From Chloroflexota bacterium (lineage in GTDB: Bacteria > Chloroflexota > Anaerolineae > B4-G1 > SLSP01): a stretch of 15,981 bases of DNA. Shown here piece after piece: positions 1-6,490 of the stretch. The stretch covers positions 1 through 15,981 of the forward strand of contig JAAZNO010000238.1 of the NCBI GenBank assembly GCA_012798275.1, written 5' to 3'. Numbering within the stretch: position 1 is the first letter of the stretch; each line of letters opens with the position of its first letter. A program made the position numbers and the translations under genes. The notes beneath the pieces are model-generated. The model made no database searches. It was not told the origin of the DNA and saw only the letters and a program-made list of their open reading frames with translations.

Positions 1-638
1 CTGCCAATGTGATGCCCCGCCCCCTTTTTGAGGGTCTCCCAATCGTCGCCTTCGACGACCGGAGCATCAACGCCGATGGCCGAAATGACGAGGCGCTGTG
101 CCTGTTCCGGCCCCGGCGTGGGCGGCGGCAGCGGCGTGATTTCCGCGACGAGAGGCTGCAAGTGCGCCGGCACCGCCAGCGGTTGCGACTCGCCGCGCAC
201 ATCCGGCGGCGTGTGCCCGCCGGGCAGCACGATCACGTTGATCACCGGCGTTGGCGTAGAAGTAGGCAGCGCCTGCTGCTGTTGACTCTCGGCGTTCAGC
301 GTGCGGATGGTGAGCAGCAGCTGCCCCACGACGACGACCAACCCCAACAGCGCCAGCATCTCGACCAGCAGCAACAGCCGATCGGCGATCCAGCGCCAGC
401 GAATGCCACGGGAAGGCGGGCTGCTGCGCGATTTAGCCTCCACGATCACACTGCTGTAGCGTCCCGACGGCGGCGGCACCGGTGATGGCGCGGGCGGCGT
501 AGAAGATTCAGCCGGGGCCGCCGGCGGCTCTCCCTGACGCAGGCGCAGTCGCTCCAGACGCGCCTCACGTTTTTTCAGGCGGAGGATCTCCTCCAGCTCC
601 TCGATGGAAAGCTCATCAACCGGGCGCCGATCTTTCAT
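1..638 (-). CDS. Membrane-anchored sortase, N-terminal part (cut by window edge)
   Basis: I translated this frame by hand. It starts at an ATG at 638 and stays open for 212 codons to the window edge, so only the N-terminal part is present. Residues 13-35 are charged (many Glu, Arg and Leu) and probably cytoplasmic. Residues 36-57 are rich in Pro and Ala. One transmembrane segment lies at about 87-111 (RLLLLVEMLALLGLVVVVG). A Pro/Thr linker runs to about 177. The visible part then reads RLVISAIGVDAPVVEGDDWETL, the typical opening of a sortase transpeptidase barrel; the catalytic His, Cys and Arg lie outside the window. Sortases cut a C-terminal sorting signal and attach the protein to the cell surface. 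The start overlaps the methyltransferase stop as ATGA and has GGGGAG 4-5 nt upstream, so it is the fourth gene of the polysaccharide operon. The family call is good; the sortase class cannot be set from this fragment. Confidence 0.75.
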   Translation of the reverse strand, partial: MKDRRPVDELSIEELEEILRLKKREARLERLRLRQGEPPAAPAESSTPPAPSPVPPPSGRYSSVIVEAKSRSSPPSRGIRWRWIADRLLLLVEMLALLGLVVVVGQLLLTIRTLNAESQQQQALPTSTPTPVINVIVLPGGHTPPDVRGESQPLAVPAHLQPLVAEITPLPPPTPGPEQAQRLVISAIGVDAPVVEGDDWETLKKGAGHHIG

Positions 639-1441
639 TTCTCCCCTACGGCAAAAATCTCGCGCTCGAAGAACCACCGAAACGGCGGCGCGCCGAAAAG
701 GAAATGACGCAATTCCCCCAACACCGCCCCTTCACGGCGCTGCTGAGGCGGGCTGCTGAGCCAGACGCGGATGTCGCGGAAACCCGCCCGCTGCAAGACC
801 CGGCGCAGGCTTACCAGCGACTGCTCGTTGACGTGCACGAGAACGTTCTCCGGCACCAGAAATTCCCGAGGGTTGCGCGGATAGGCCGCCCCCTGCCCCA
901 TCAAACGTCGCACCGTGCGCACCACCGGGTAAGCGTAGCGATCATACCACACGTTGGGCGCGGTGTGCACCACCAGCCGGCCCCCCGGTCGCAAGACGCG
1001 AAAAGTCTCGGCCACTGCTTGATCGAGCTCTGGCGGGTAAAGGTGCTCCACGATATCAAGCATCAACACCCGGTCGAAACCGGCGGCGGGAAAAGGCAAA
1101 TGCTTCGCGTCCGCCCGGTAGACGCCGACCGGATACTGGCCCGCCGGCACGGCATCCCCTACACGGCGGGACATGCGCACGGCGGCAGGCGCATAGTCCA
1201 CCCCCAGGGCGCGCGCTCCCAATGCCGCGACGTGCCGCAAAATCTCGCCGCGCCCACAGCCGACATCCAGAATCGTCATGCCCGGCGCGACCCCGGCCAC
1301 CCGCCATGCCGCCGCCAGCCGCCGGGAGAGCTCGACCCCCTCCGTGGAAGTGAACTCGGCGTAGCCCTCACAAGCATGGAGGAAATAAGCCTCGTCGTAC
1401 AGTTCCGGCGCCACACCCGTCGTCCGCGCGTCTTTCTTCAT
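635..1441 (-). CDS. Class I SAM-dependent methyltransferase
   Basis: The product is 268 aa. Motif I, ILDVGCGRGE (about residues 57-66), is the S-adenosylmethionine-binding glycine loop. GVDYAP is the acidic strand-2 motif, MLDIVEHL the motif around strand 4, and RVLRPGGRLVVHTAPN the post-III motif of the Methyltransf_11/UbiE-like group. No membrane segment is seen, so the enzyme is probably cytosolic. Enzymes of this type in polysaccharide operons methylate sugars, lipids or glycan ends; the substrate cannot be read from the sequence. The gene lies 9 bp after the sugar-phosphate transferase stop, and its own stop overlaps the sortase start by 4 nt. I see no strong ribosome site (a GAGG lies about 10 nt upstream), so it may depend on coupled translation. 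The C-terminal part, after the Rossmann core, is Arg- and Phe-rich and gives no extra domain call. Confidence 0.85.
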   Translation of the reverse strand: MKKDARTTGVAPELYDEAYFLHACEGYAEFTSTEGVELSRRLAAAWRVAGVAPGMTILDVGCGRGEILRHVAALGARALGVDYAPAAVRMSRRVGDAVPAGQYPVGVYRADAKHLPFPAAGFDRVLMLDIVEHLYPPELDQAVAETFRVLRPGGRLVVHTAPNVWYDRYAYPVVRTVRRLMGQGAAYPRNPREFLVPENVLVHVNEQSLVSLRRVLQRAGFRDIRVWLSSPPQQRREGAVLGELRHFLFGAPPFRWFFEREIFAVGEK

Positions 1442-1450
1442 GCAGTGGCC

Positions 1451-2863
1451 TCAATAGGCGTTCGGCGAGCGGAAGATCTGCAATACCGTCCGCACGATGA
1501 TCTTGATGTCCAACAACAACGACCAGTTCTCGATGTACCACAAATCATATTTGGTACGCTCCGTGATGGACGTGTCGCCGCGCAGGCCATTGACCTGCGC
1601 CCACCCCGTCATCCCGGCCTTTTCACGGTGGCGTTCCATGTAACGGGGGATACTGCGCCGGAACTGCTCCACGTAAACCGGGCGCTCCGGGCGCGGCCCC
1701 ACCAGGCTCATGTGCCCCAACAGCACGTTGATGAACTGCGGAAGCTCATCCAGGTTGGTCTTGCGCAAAAAAGCGCCCACGCGCGTGCGGCGCGGATCAT
1801 CGGAAGTGGTCCAGCCCGGCCCCGTCTTCTCAGCGTCCGAGCGCATCGAGCGAAACTTGAGCATGGGGAAAGGGCATCCGTCCAGGCCCATCCGCTCCTG
1901 CGCGTAGAACACCCCACCCGGCGATTCGAGGCGGATCAACACGGCAATGATCATCATCAGCGGCGAAAGCAAAATCAGCGCCGCCACCGACCCCACGAGG
2001 TCCATCCCGCGTTTGACCATCCGCCGCCACCCCGTCTGGGCGATGTCGCGCACCGTCAACAGCGGCAGGCCCCCCAGCTCACCAATGCTCACCGGCCCGG
2101 CGATGATCTGGAACAGGTCAGGGTAAACCCGAATCGTCACCCGTCCGCGCTCACATTCGGAAATGAGCCAGAGGATTTCCTGATGCGAGGTCTCCTCAGG
2201 AAGCGCAATGATGACTTCGTCAGTCTGGAGGGCCTCGATGATCTCCCCCAACTGCGCCGTCTTGCCCACCACCGGCACATCAAGGAGCGCCGCAGGCATA
2301 TCACCGTTGTTGGCGACAATGCCTACCACATCATATCCCAACGACGGCGTCCAGAGAATCTTCTGCAAAATCATCTGCGCGATGGAGCCCGTCCCCAGGA
2401 TCAACACCCGCCGCCGTCCCCAGCCGGCGCGCACCAGACTGCGTCGCAACCAGCTGTTCAGCACCCGTCCCAGCGTGAGGAAAAGGATAGACAACAGCCA
2501 CACATAGCCCAACATCGCGCGAGAATAATCCCGCCCGACGTTGAAGTCCCGCAGCATCAACGCTCCCAGCGCGACCCCCATGAGCGTGCCAATGGTGCAG
2601 GCCGCCACGATGCCGTAGAACTCATCCACGCGCGAGAAGTAGGAAAGGTTGTAGAGCCGGGCAAAAAACAGGACGAGCAGGACCGAGACCACCTGGAGCA
2701 CGAGCATCCCCACATATTCGCGCAGCGGGCCCATCTCCGCGGCCTGAGGGAAAGGCACCGCGAGGCGCAGGCCGTAGGCCGCCAGAAAAGCGGCGCCGGC
2801 CATCAGCGTATCGGTCAACAATAGAAACAGCGTGAAGCGTCGAATTGCGCGTTCGTATTTCAT
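1451..2863 (-). CDS. Polyprenyl-phosphate sugar-1-phosphate transferase (WcaJ/WbaP-like)
   Basis: The product is 470 aa, starting at the ATG at 2863 (MKYERAIRR). This ATG overlaps the glycosyltransferase stop as ATGA; a longer frame would run far into that gene. The N-terminal half has about four or five transmembrane helices (residues about 10-140), followed by a Rossmann-like CoA-binding domain starting at RVLILGTGS (152-160). Another hydrophobic helix follows at 288-311. The C-terminal catalytic domain has the family hallmarks [13 protein letters not shown], the D-E pair in [22 protein letters not shown] and [15 protein letters not shown]. Enzymes of this family transfer a sugar-1-phosphate (often glucose or galactose) from a nucleotide sugar to undecaprenyl phosphate on the cytoplasmic side, the first committed step of exopolysaccharide or capsule repeat-unit synthesis. 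Length and domain order match full-length WcaJ-type proteins. The donor sugar is not known. Confidence 0.93.
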   Translation of the reverse strand: MKYERAIRRFTLFLLLTDTLMAGAAFLAAYGLRLAVPFPQAAEMGPLREYVGMLVLQVVSVLLVLFFARLYNLSYFSRVDEFYGIVAACTIGTLMGVALGALMLRDFNVGRDYSRAMLGYVWLLSILFLTLGRVLNSWLRRSLVRAGWGRRRVLILGTGSIAQMILQKILWTPSLGYDVVGIVANNGDMPAALLDVPVVGKTAQLGEIIEALQTDEVIIALPEETSHQEILWLISECERGRVTIRVYPDLFQIIAGPVSIGELGGLPLLTVRDIAQTGWRRMVKRGMDLVGSVAALILLSPLMMIIAVLIRLESPGGVFYAQERMGLDGCPFPMLKFRSMRSDAEKTGPGWTTSDDPRRTRVGAFLRKTNLDELPQFINVLLGHMSLVGPRPERPVYVEQFRRSIPRYMERHREKAGMTGWAQVNGLRGDTSITERTKYDLWYIENWSLLLDIKIIVRTVLQIFRSPNAY

Positions 2864-3738
2864 AGCTTGAACCTGATCAGGCAGCGCGTGAAGTTGAGAA
2901 CGACCCAAATCGCTGTGAGAATCAGAACATGCAGGGGCCACGGAGTCTCAGCGGCGTAATGTTTGCGATAGAAAATCTCCATGGCACGCCAGAATTCCAC
3001 CCGCGCGCGAGGGCTCTGACGACTTGCGGCACGCTTCACATGCAGCACGGTGACCTGCGGCGTGTACAGAATGCGCCATCCTGCCTGCTTGATGCGGAAG
3101 GCCCAATCGAGATCCTCGCCATACATGAAAAAACTCTCGTCCAGCAATCCGACCTGAACGATGGCCTCCCGGCGCACCAGCATGAACGCGCCCACCACCG
3201 AGTCTACTTCAGCTTCCTCGTCCGGGTCGAGATAGGTGAGGTTGTAACGCCCAAAGCGTCGGCTTTGGGGGAACAGCCGCGACAGTCCCACCATACGGTA
3301 GAAGGAAACCTCCGGTGAGGGAAACGAACGCCGGCACGCCAGGTCGAGGCTGCCATCGGGACGGACGAGCTTGGGACCAAGCGCACCGAGCTCCGGGCGC
3401 GCCTCCATGAGCGCCACCACCTGCTGCAGCGCGTCTGACGGCAGCTCCGTATCGGGGTTGAGCAGCAGCGCATAGCGCGGCGCCGTCGCGCCATCGCCCT
3501 CAAAGCCTAACGCCCGCAGCCCCTGGTTGTTCGCGGCCGGATAGCCAACATTCTCCGTGTTGGCAATGAGCATCACCTGCGGGAACTCCTGCGCCACCAT
3601 GGCCGCGCTCTCATCCGGCGAGGCATTATCCACCACACAAACGCGGAACATCACCCCGACGCTGGCAAAGACGGTTTCCAGGCACCGTCGCAGCAATTCG
3701 CAGGTGTTGTAATTAACGATGACGATTCCCAGATCCAT
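2860..3738 (-). CDS. GT2-family glycosyltransferase (rhamnosyltransferase-like)
   Basis: The product is 292 aa. It opens with IVIVNYNTCELLRRCLETV, followed by VCVVDNASPD (D37, N38), the nucleotide-binding start of the GT-A fold. LLLNPDTEL (about 91-99) supplies the metal-binding DxD-type motif. VVGAFMLVRREA and FFMYGEDLDWAFRIKQAGW are typical of the rhamnosyltransferase-like GT2 branch (Wbb/RfbF type). A hydrophobic stretch near the C-terminus (WPLHVLILTAIWVVLNF) probably anchors the enzyme to the membrane. It is the first gene of the polysaccharide operon, and its stop overlaps the next start as ATGA. No Shine-Dalgarno is visible before the ATG, but a TAGAAT hexamer ends 7 nt upstream, which fits a leaderless transcript. 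The acceptor and donor are not predictable here. Confidence 0.9.
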   Translation of the reverse strand: MDLGIVIVNYNTCELLRRCLETVFASVGVMFRVCVVDNASPDESAAMVAQEFPQVMLIANTENVGYPAANNQGLRALGFEGDGATAPRYALLLNPDTELPSDALQQVVALMEARPELGALGPKLVRPDGSLDLACRRSFPSPEVSFYRMVGLSRLFPQSRRFGRYNLTYLDPDEEAEVDSVVGAFMLVRREAIVQVGLLDESFFMYGEDLDWAFRIKQAGWRILYTPQVTVLHVKRAASRQSPRARVEFWRAMEIFYRKHYAAETPWPLHVLILTAIWVVLNFTRCLIRFKL

Positions 3739-3745
3739 CGCCCGT

Positions 3746-3773
3746 ATTCTAACACGAAGGACATAAGGGGCAA
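3746..3773 (-). promoter_or_regulatory. Candidate promoter of the polysaccharide operon (leaderless)
   Basis: On the minus strand TTGCCC (3768-3773) and TAGAAT (3746-3751) are separated by 16 nt. The -10 hexamer ends 7 nt before the ATG at 3738, so transcription would begin at or within a base or two of the start codon. No ribosome site lies in between. This is based on hexamer matching only. Confidence 0.45.
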
Positions 3774-3786
3774 ACGCCGGGCTGCC

Positions 3787-4428
3787 CTACTCTTCGAGCG
3801 GCACCAACGTCGCCGGCTCGGTCGCGACCACGACGGCTTCCCATGCGCCGCGCGAGAGCTCCCGCAGCGCGGCCTGAAATTCCTCTACGCGCGCGAGAGG
3901 AAAGCGCGCCGTGAGGGTAATGTCCGCGCCGAAATCCTCTTCCAAGATGCTGCCTTGATAACGCGGAATCAGCAGGCGCACGCGCTCAAAACTGCTGTAG
4001 GAGATGGACAGCAGCAGCACTTGCGTGACCATCTTCACGGCGCGAGGGGTGAGCGCCAGAACAGCGCGAACCGCATCGCCGTAAGCGCGCACCAGGCCGC
4101 CCGTCCCGAGCCTGGTCCCGCCGAAATATCGCGTCACCACCACAGCCACATCCCCCAGACCGCTACCCTGAAGCACGGCCAGCGCCGGACGCCCCGCCGT
4201 CCCTGCCGGTTCCCCGTCATCATGGCAGTGCGTGATGACCGACGCCCCATGCCCGATGACAAACGCCGGCACGTTGTGAGTCGCCTCGGCGAATTCGGCT
4301 TTGATGCGGGCAACGAAAGCGCGCGCTTCCTCCACGCTGAAAACCGGCGCCAGCGTCGCGATGAAACGCGAATTCACCACCACAATCTCCGCACGCGCTG
4401 GCGCTGCAGGTGTCAACTGTCGTTCCAT
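3787..4428 (-). CDS. yigZ: YigZ/IMPACT family protein
   Basis: The product is 213 aa from the ATG at 4428; an in-frame ATG at 4452 would add 8 residues but has no ribosome site either. The N-terminal IMPACT (UPF0029) domain is clear: EIVVVNSRFIATL, then ITHCHDDGEPAGTAGRPAL and VVVTRYFGGTRLGTGGLVRAYGDAV, the most conserved blocks of the family. The C-terminal third (about 140-205) matches the DUF1949 ferredoxin-like domain usual in bacterial YigZ. The bacterial role is poorly defined; eukaryotic IMPACT regulates translation through Gcn1/Gcn2, and that function should not be carried over. The chosen start lies 6 nt after a TATACT -10-like hexamer, which suggests a leaderless mRNA. It is divergent from the aminotransferase and stops 48 bp before the glycosyltransferase start. 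Confidence 0.9.
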   Translation of the reverse strand: MERQLTPAAPARAEIVVVNSRFIATLAPVFSVEEARAFVARIKAEFAEATHNVPAFVIGHGASVITHCHDDGEPAGTAGRPALAVLQGSGLGDVAVVVTRYFGGTRLGTGGLVRAYGDAVRAVLALTPRAVKMVTQVLLLSISYSSFERVRLLIPRYQGSILEEDFGADITLTARFPLARVEEFQAALRELSRGAWEAVVVATEPATLVPLEE

Positions 4429-4434
4429 GAGGTC

Positions 4435-4440
4435 AGTATA
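4435..4440 (-). promoter_or_regulatory. Candidate -10 element of yigZ
   Basis: TATACT on the minus strand, followed by 6 nt and then the ATG at 4428. The -35 position (TTTTCC at a 16-nt spacing) is a poor match. The distance to the ATG fits leaderless transcription. Confidence 0.35.
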
Positions 4441-4527
4441 ACCCACTTCCATCCAAGGAAAATCCCCCGCCCTCCCCTGCCGTCCGGCGGCTGGCTAATT
4501 GTCAGGTTGTGCAGTGACGAAACACCG

Positions 4528-4556
4528 TTGACAGCCCCCCGGAACTTGCCTACAAT
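4528..4556 (+). promoter_or_regulatory. Near-consensus sigma-70-type promoter of the aminotransferase leader
   Basis: TTGACA (4528-4533), a 17-nt spacer and TACAAT (4551-4556). The predicted transcription start is about 4563, which is the A of an ATG (see the leader ORF). This is the strongest promoter match in the window. Confidence 0.8.
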
Positions 4557-4562
4557 GAACCT

Positions 4563-4733
4563 ATGATGATGGCGCAGCGTGCTGCATTTCTCGCCTGGCT
4601 GAATCTACCCGCGTCAGGGGCGATTTTGTGTTCGGGCCGCCCTGGCCCGCAATGCTGTGTTCCTGTCTCCCTGCCTGGCATCTTCGCAGGGAGACTTTTT
4701 GCATCACCACAAGACCAAGGAGGGCTTTTATGA
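4563..4733 (+). CDS. Putative 56-aa leaderless leader ORF of the aminotransferase
   Basis: An ATG sits where transcription from the upstream promoter should begin (7 nt after TACAAT). The frame starts MMMAQRAAFLAWLNLPAS and stays open to a TGA at 4731-4733, which overlaps the aminotransferase ATG as ATGA. It has no upstream ribosome site, as expected for a leaderless mRNA. The peptide is hydrophobic and Pro/Gly/Cys-rich, with no recognisable domain and no run of one amino acid like that in classical attenuation peptides. The intrinsic terminator at 4665-4700 lies inside the frame, so ribosomes on this ORF could affect its folding. It may be a translated leader peptide, a translational-coupling device, or chance: an open 57-codon frame in GC-rich DNA is not rare, but the agreement at both ends is notable. 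Confidence 0.4.
   Translation: MMMAQRAAFLAWLNLPASGAILCSGRPGPQCCVPVSLPGIFAGRLFASPQDQGGLL
4633..4649 (+). other. Small hairpin in the aminotransferase leader
   Basis: CGGGCC (4633-4638) pairs with GGCCCG (4644-4649) over a 5-nt loop, just upstream of the leader terminator. CAGGGG at 4615-4620 could instead pair with TCCCTG at 4668-4673 in the 5' arm of the terminator, a possible antiterminator helix with one G-U pair. Confidence 0.4.
4665..4700 (+). terminator. Intrinsic terminator (attenuator) in the aminotransferase leader
   Basis: A perfect 10-bp stem (GTCTCCCTGC, 4665-4674, with GCAGGGAGAC, 4686-4695), an 11-nt loop and TTTTT (4696-4700). It lies between the promoter and the gene it should express, about 30 nt before the aminotransferase start, so it should act as a conditional attenuator. 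Confidence 0.75.
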
Positions 4734-5956
4734 CAGTATATGCGAATTCCGTCGAAGGCAGCGTACAATGGGAACGGCTGTTGGCCGAACGCACTCAACA
4801 CATGCAGAGCTCCGCGATTCGAGAGCTGCTCAAAGTGACGGAACAGCCAGATGTGATCTCTTTTGGCGGCGGTATGCCCGCACCCGAGCTCTTCCCCGTG
4901 CGCGAGATCGAGGAGGCGTGTGAGTACTTGCTACGCGAAGAACCAATGACCGCCTTGCAATACAGCGCCACCGAGGGCTACCGCCCCCTCCGGGAATATC
5001 TCGCCGAATCCATGGCCAGGTACGGCATTCAGCACGGAGCGGATAACATCCTGATCACCACCGGCTCACAGCAAGCCTTGGACCTGGTCGGCAAAATCTT
5101 CATAGACACCGACGCGCCGGTCATCACCGAGCGCCCTACCTATCTCGGCGCCATCCAGGCCTGGCAGGCCTACGAGGCGCGTTTCCTGACGGTGCCCCTC
5201 GATGACGACGGCATGATCGTAGACGAGCTGCCAGAATTGCTGAAAAAGGAAACCCCCCGCTTCATCTACGTGCTGCCCAACTTCCACAATCCCGCCGGCA
5301 CCACCCTCTCCGAAGAACGCCGCCTGCGCCTGGTCGAGCTGGCGCGCGAACACGACCTCATCATCGTCGAGGACGATCCCTACGGCGCGCTGCGTTTCGA
5401 GGGCGAGGACATCATCCCCATCGCCGCGCTCGCGCCGGAGCGCACGATCTACCTCGGCACCTTCTCCAAGACGCTGGCGCCGGGCCTGCGCATCGGCTGG
5501 ATTGTCGCGCCGGCGGAAATCATCCGGCGACTCGTCCAGGGCAAGCAGGGCACCGACCTGCACACCAGCACCTTCGATCAGATGATCGCCAACGACATTG
5601 CCCAACGCGGCATCCTCAAGGCGCACGTGCGCAAGATTCGCACCGTCTACCACGAACGGCGCGACGTCATGCTGGAGGCGCTCGAGGAATTCTGGCCCGA
5701 GGGCAGCTCCTGGACCCGCCCGGTCGGGGGGCTGTTCCTCTGGGCGCAGGTGCCGGAGCCGATCAACACCCTCGACTTCATGCGGACCGCGTTGGCCAAC
5801 AAAGTGGCCTACGTGCCTGGCTGCAATTTCTACCCGCTCAAGGATGGCGGCTTCAACGCCATGCGGCTCAACTTCTCCAATGCCAGGCCGGATAGGATTG
5901 TAGAAGGCATCCGCCGCCTGGGCGAGGCCTTCAAGGAAGAGCTCCTCCATCCCTGA
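4730..5956 (+). CDS. PLP-dependent aminotransferase, LysN/aromatic type
   Basis: The product is 408 aa. The start is fixed by AAGGAGGG (4717-4724) 5 nt before the ATG at 4730; an ATG at 4628 in the same frame would run through the leader terminator. Fold type I features are SFGGGMPAPELFP (44-56), ALQYSATEGYRPLRE, ITTGSQQALDLVGK, NFHNPAG (N187), VEDDPYGALRF (D215/D216), YLGTFSKTLAPGLRIGW with the PLP lysine at K247, and MRLNFS with the carboxylate-binding R379. Sequence blocks closely resemble Thermus LysN (2-aminoadipate aminotransferase), whose relatives also act on aromatic and branched-chain amino acids, so the substrate is uncertain. The enzyme is cytosolic and probably homodimeric. The leader terminator and leader ORF point to regulation by attenuation. 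No other lysine or aromatic pathway gene is nearby. Confidence 0.93.
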   Translation: MTVYANSVEGSVQWERLLAERTQHMQSSAIRELLKVTEQPDVISFGGGMPAPELFPVREIEEACEYLLREEPMTALQYSATEGYRPLREYLAESMARYGIQHGADNILITTGSQQALDLVGKIFIDTDAPVITERPTYLGAIQAWQAYEARFLTVPLDDDGMIVDELPELLKKETPRFIYVLPNFHNPAGTTLSEERRLRLVELAREHDLIIVEDDPYGALRFEGEDIIPIAALAPERTIYLGTFSKTLAPGLRIGWIVAPAEIIRRLVQGKQGTDLHTSTFDQMIANDIAQRGILKAHVRKIRTVYHERRDVMLEALEEFWPEGSSWTRPVGGLFLWAQVPEPINTLDFMRTALANKVAYVPGCNFYPLKDGGFNAMRLNFSNARPDRIVEGIRRLGEAFKEELLHP

Positions 5957-5974
5957 GTGCGGCGCGCCGTGCGC

Positions 5975-6002
5975 TTGACAGGCAACCGAAACATGGTATA
6001 CT
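5975..6002 (+). promoter_or_regulatory. Promoter of the cold-shock gene
   Basis: TTGACA (5975-5980), a 16-nt spacer and TATACT (5997-6002). The predicted start is near 6009, which gives an untranslated leader of about 185 nt before the cold-shock ORF. Confidence 0.75.
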
Positions 6003-6059
6003 TTTTCTCGTTCAGGCACGACAGCCGTGAGAGGGAATGACAGAATGGTACGCCCGTAC

Positions 6060-6097
6060 ATCAGGTAATGCAGAGTGCTTCGCTGCAAATCCCTGAT
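6060..6097 (+). other. Nested hairpin in the cold-shock mRNA leader
   Basis: The outer helix is ATCAGG (6060-6065) with CCTGAT (6092-6097). The inner helix is TGCAG (6069-6073) with CTGCA (6083-6087). This is a plausible structured 5' UTR element, but covariation was not tested. Confidence 0.4.
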
Positions 6098-6108
6098 CGA
6101 AATGTGTG

Positions 6109-6150
6109 ACAGGCCGTTCAGAGGGTGCCCTCAGAGCGGCCTGTTGTTTT
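6109..6150 (+). other. Terminator-like hairpin in the cold-shock mRNA leader
   Basis: ACAGGCCG (6109-6116) pairs perfectly with CGGCCTGT (6137-6144). An inner GAGG/CCTC helix with a GTGC loop is separated from it by a 4x4 internal loop. TGTTTT follows (6145-6150). It could be an attenuator, a thermosensing structure or an mRNA-stability element. Confidence 0.45.
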
Positions 6151-6194
6151 GCCTGGACCAACAGATTTACATCAGTATGGAGGACTTACCTGAG

Positions 6195-6431
6195 ATGGAG
6201 AATATGGAAAGCAATCAAAGCGCCGTGTGGACCGGCACCGTCAAGTGGTTCGATGAGAAGAAAGGCTACGGGTTCATTACCCCCTCAGATGGCGGCAAGG
6301 ACGTCTTCGTTCACTACTCCGACATCCAGTCCGGCGGGTTCCGCACCCTCCACGAGGGCGATCAGGTGCAGTTCATGGTCACCCAAAGCGATCGTGGCCT
6401 GAAGGCGGCTAACGTCAGCCGCATGGCATAA
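6195..6431 (+). CDS. Cold-shock domain protein (CspA family)
   Basis: The product is 78 aa from the ATG at 6195, which has GGAGG (6179-6183) 11 nt upstream. ATGs at 6177 and 6204 are also possible, and the domain itself begins only after these. The single cold-shock domain shows the opening [17 protein letters not shown] with the RNP1-type KGYGFI, then [10 protein letters not shown] (RNP2) and [13 protein letters not shown]. Family members bind single-stranded RNA or DNA as a five-stranded barrel and act as RNA chaperones. The length is slightly over the usual 65-70 aa because of a short acidic N-terminal extension. The gene stands alone with its own promoter, a long structured leader (a known feature of cspA-type genes) and a terminator hairpin just downstream. 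Confidence 0.93.
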   Translation: MENMESNQSAVWTGTVKWFDEKKGYGFITPSDGGKDVFVHYSDIQSGGFRTLHEGDQVQFMVTQSDRGLKAANVSRMA

Positions 6432-6452
6432 CTGACCTCACCTCGAAAACGC

Positions 6453-6482
6453 AACCGCCCCCTTCTGTTGAAGGGGGCGGTT
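6453..6482. terminator. Bidirectional terminator between the cold-shock gene and rtcB
   Basis: A perfect 13-bp stem (AACCGCCCCCTTC, 6453-6465, with its complement at 6470-6482) and a TGTT loop. It lies between the convergent stops at 6431 and 6491. The minus strand has GCGTTTT after the stem; the T-tract on the plus strand is weak. Confidence 0.75.
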
Positions 6483-6490
6483 ATCGTTAC

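Noticed and set aside
704..2824. A long open frame of about 700 codons on the plus strand, antisense to the methyltransferase and sugar-phosphate transferase
   Set aside because: Its translation is rich in His, Arg, Gln and Pro with no domain pattern, while the minus strand encodes two well-recognised proteins. High GC leaves antisense frames open.
4563..4729. T-box or known amino-acid riboswitch in the aminotransferase leader
   Set aside because: No T-box sequence or specifier-loop architecture is visible. The leader is short and contains mainly one terminator hairpin and one small stem.
5066..6088. A 340-codon minus-strand frame opposite the aminotransferase
   Set aside because: Composition is typical of an antisense shadow (Gly, Asp, Val and Arg-rich), it covers the catalytic part of a clear PLP enzyme, and it would run through the cold-shock promoter.
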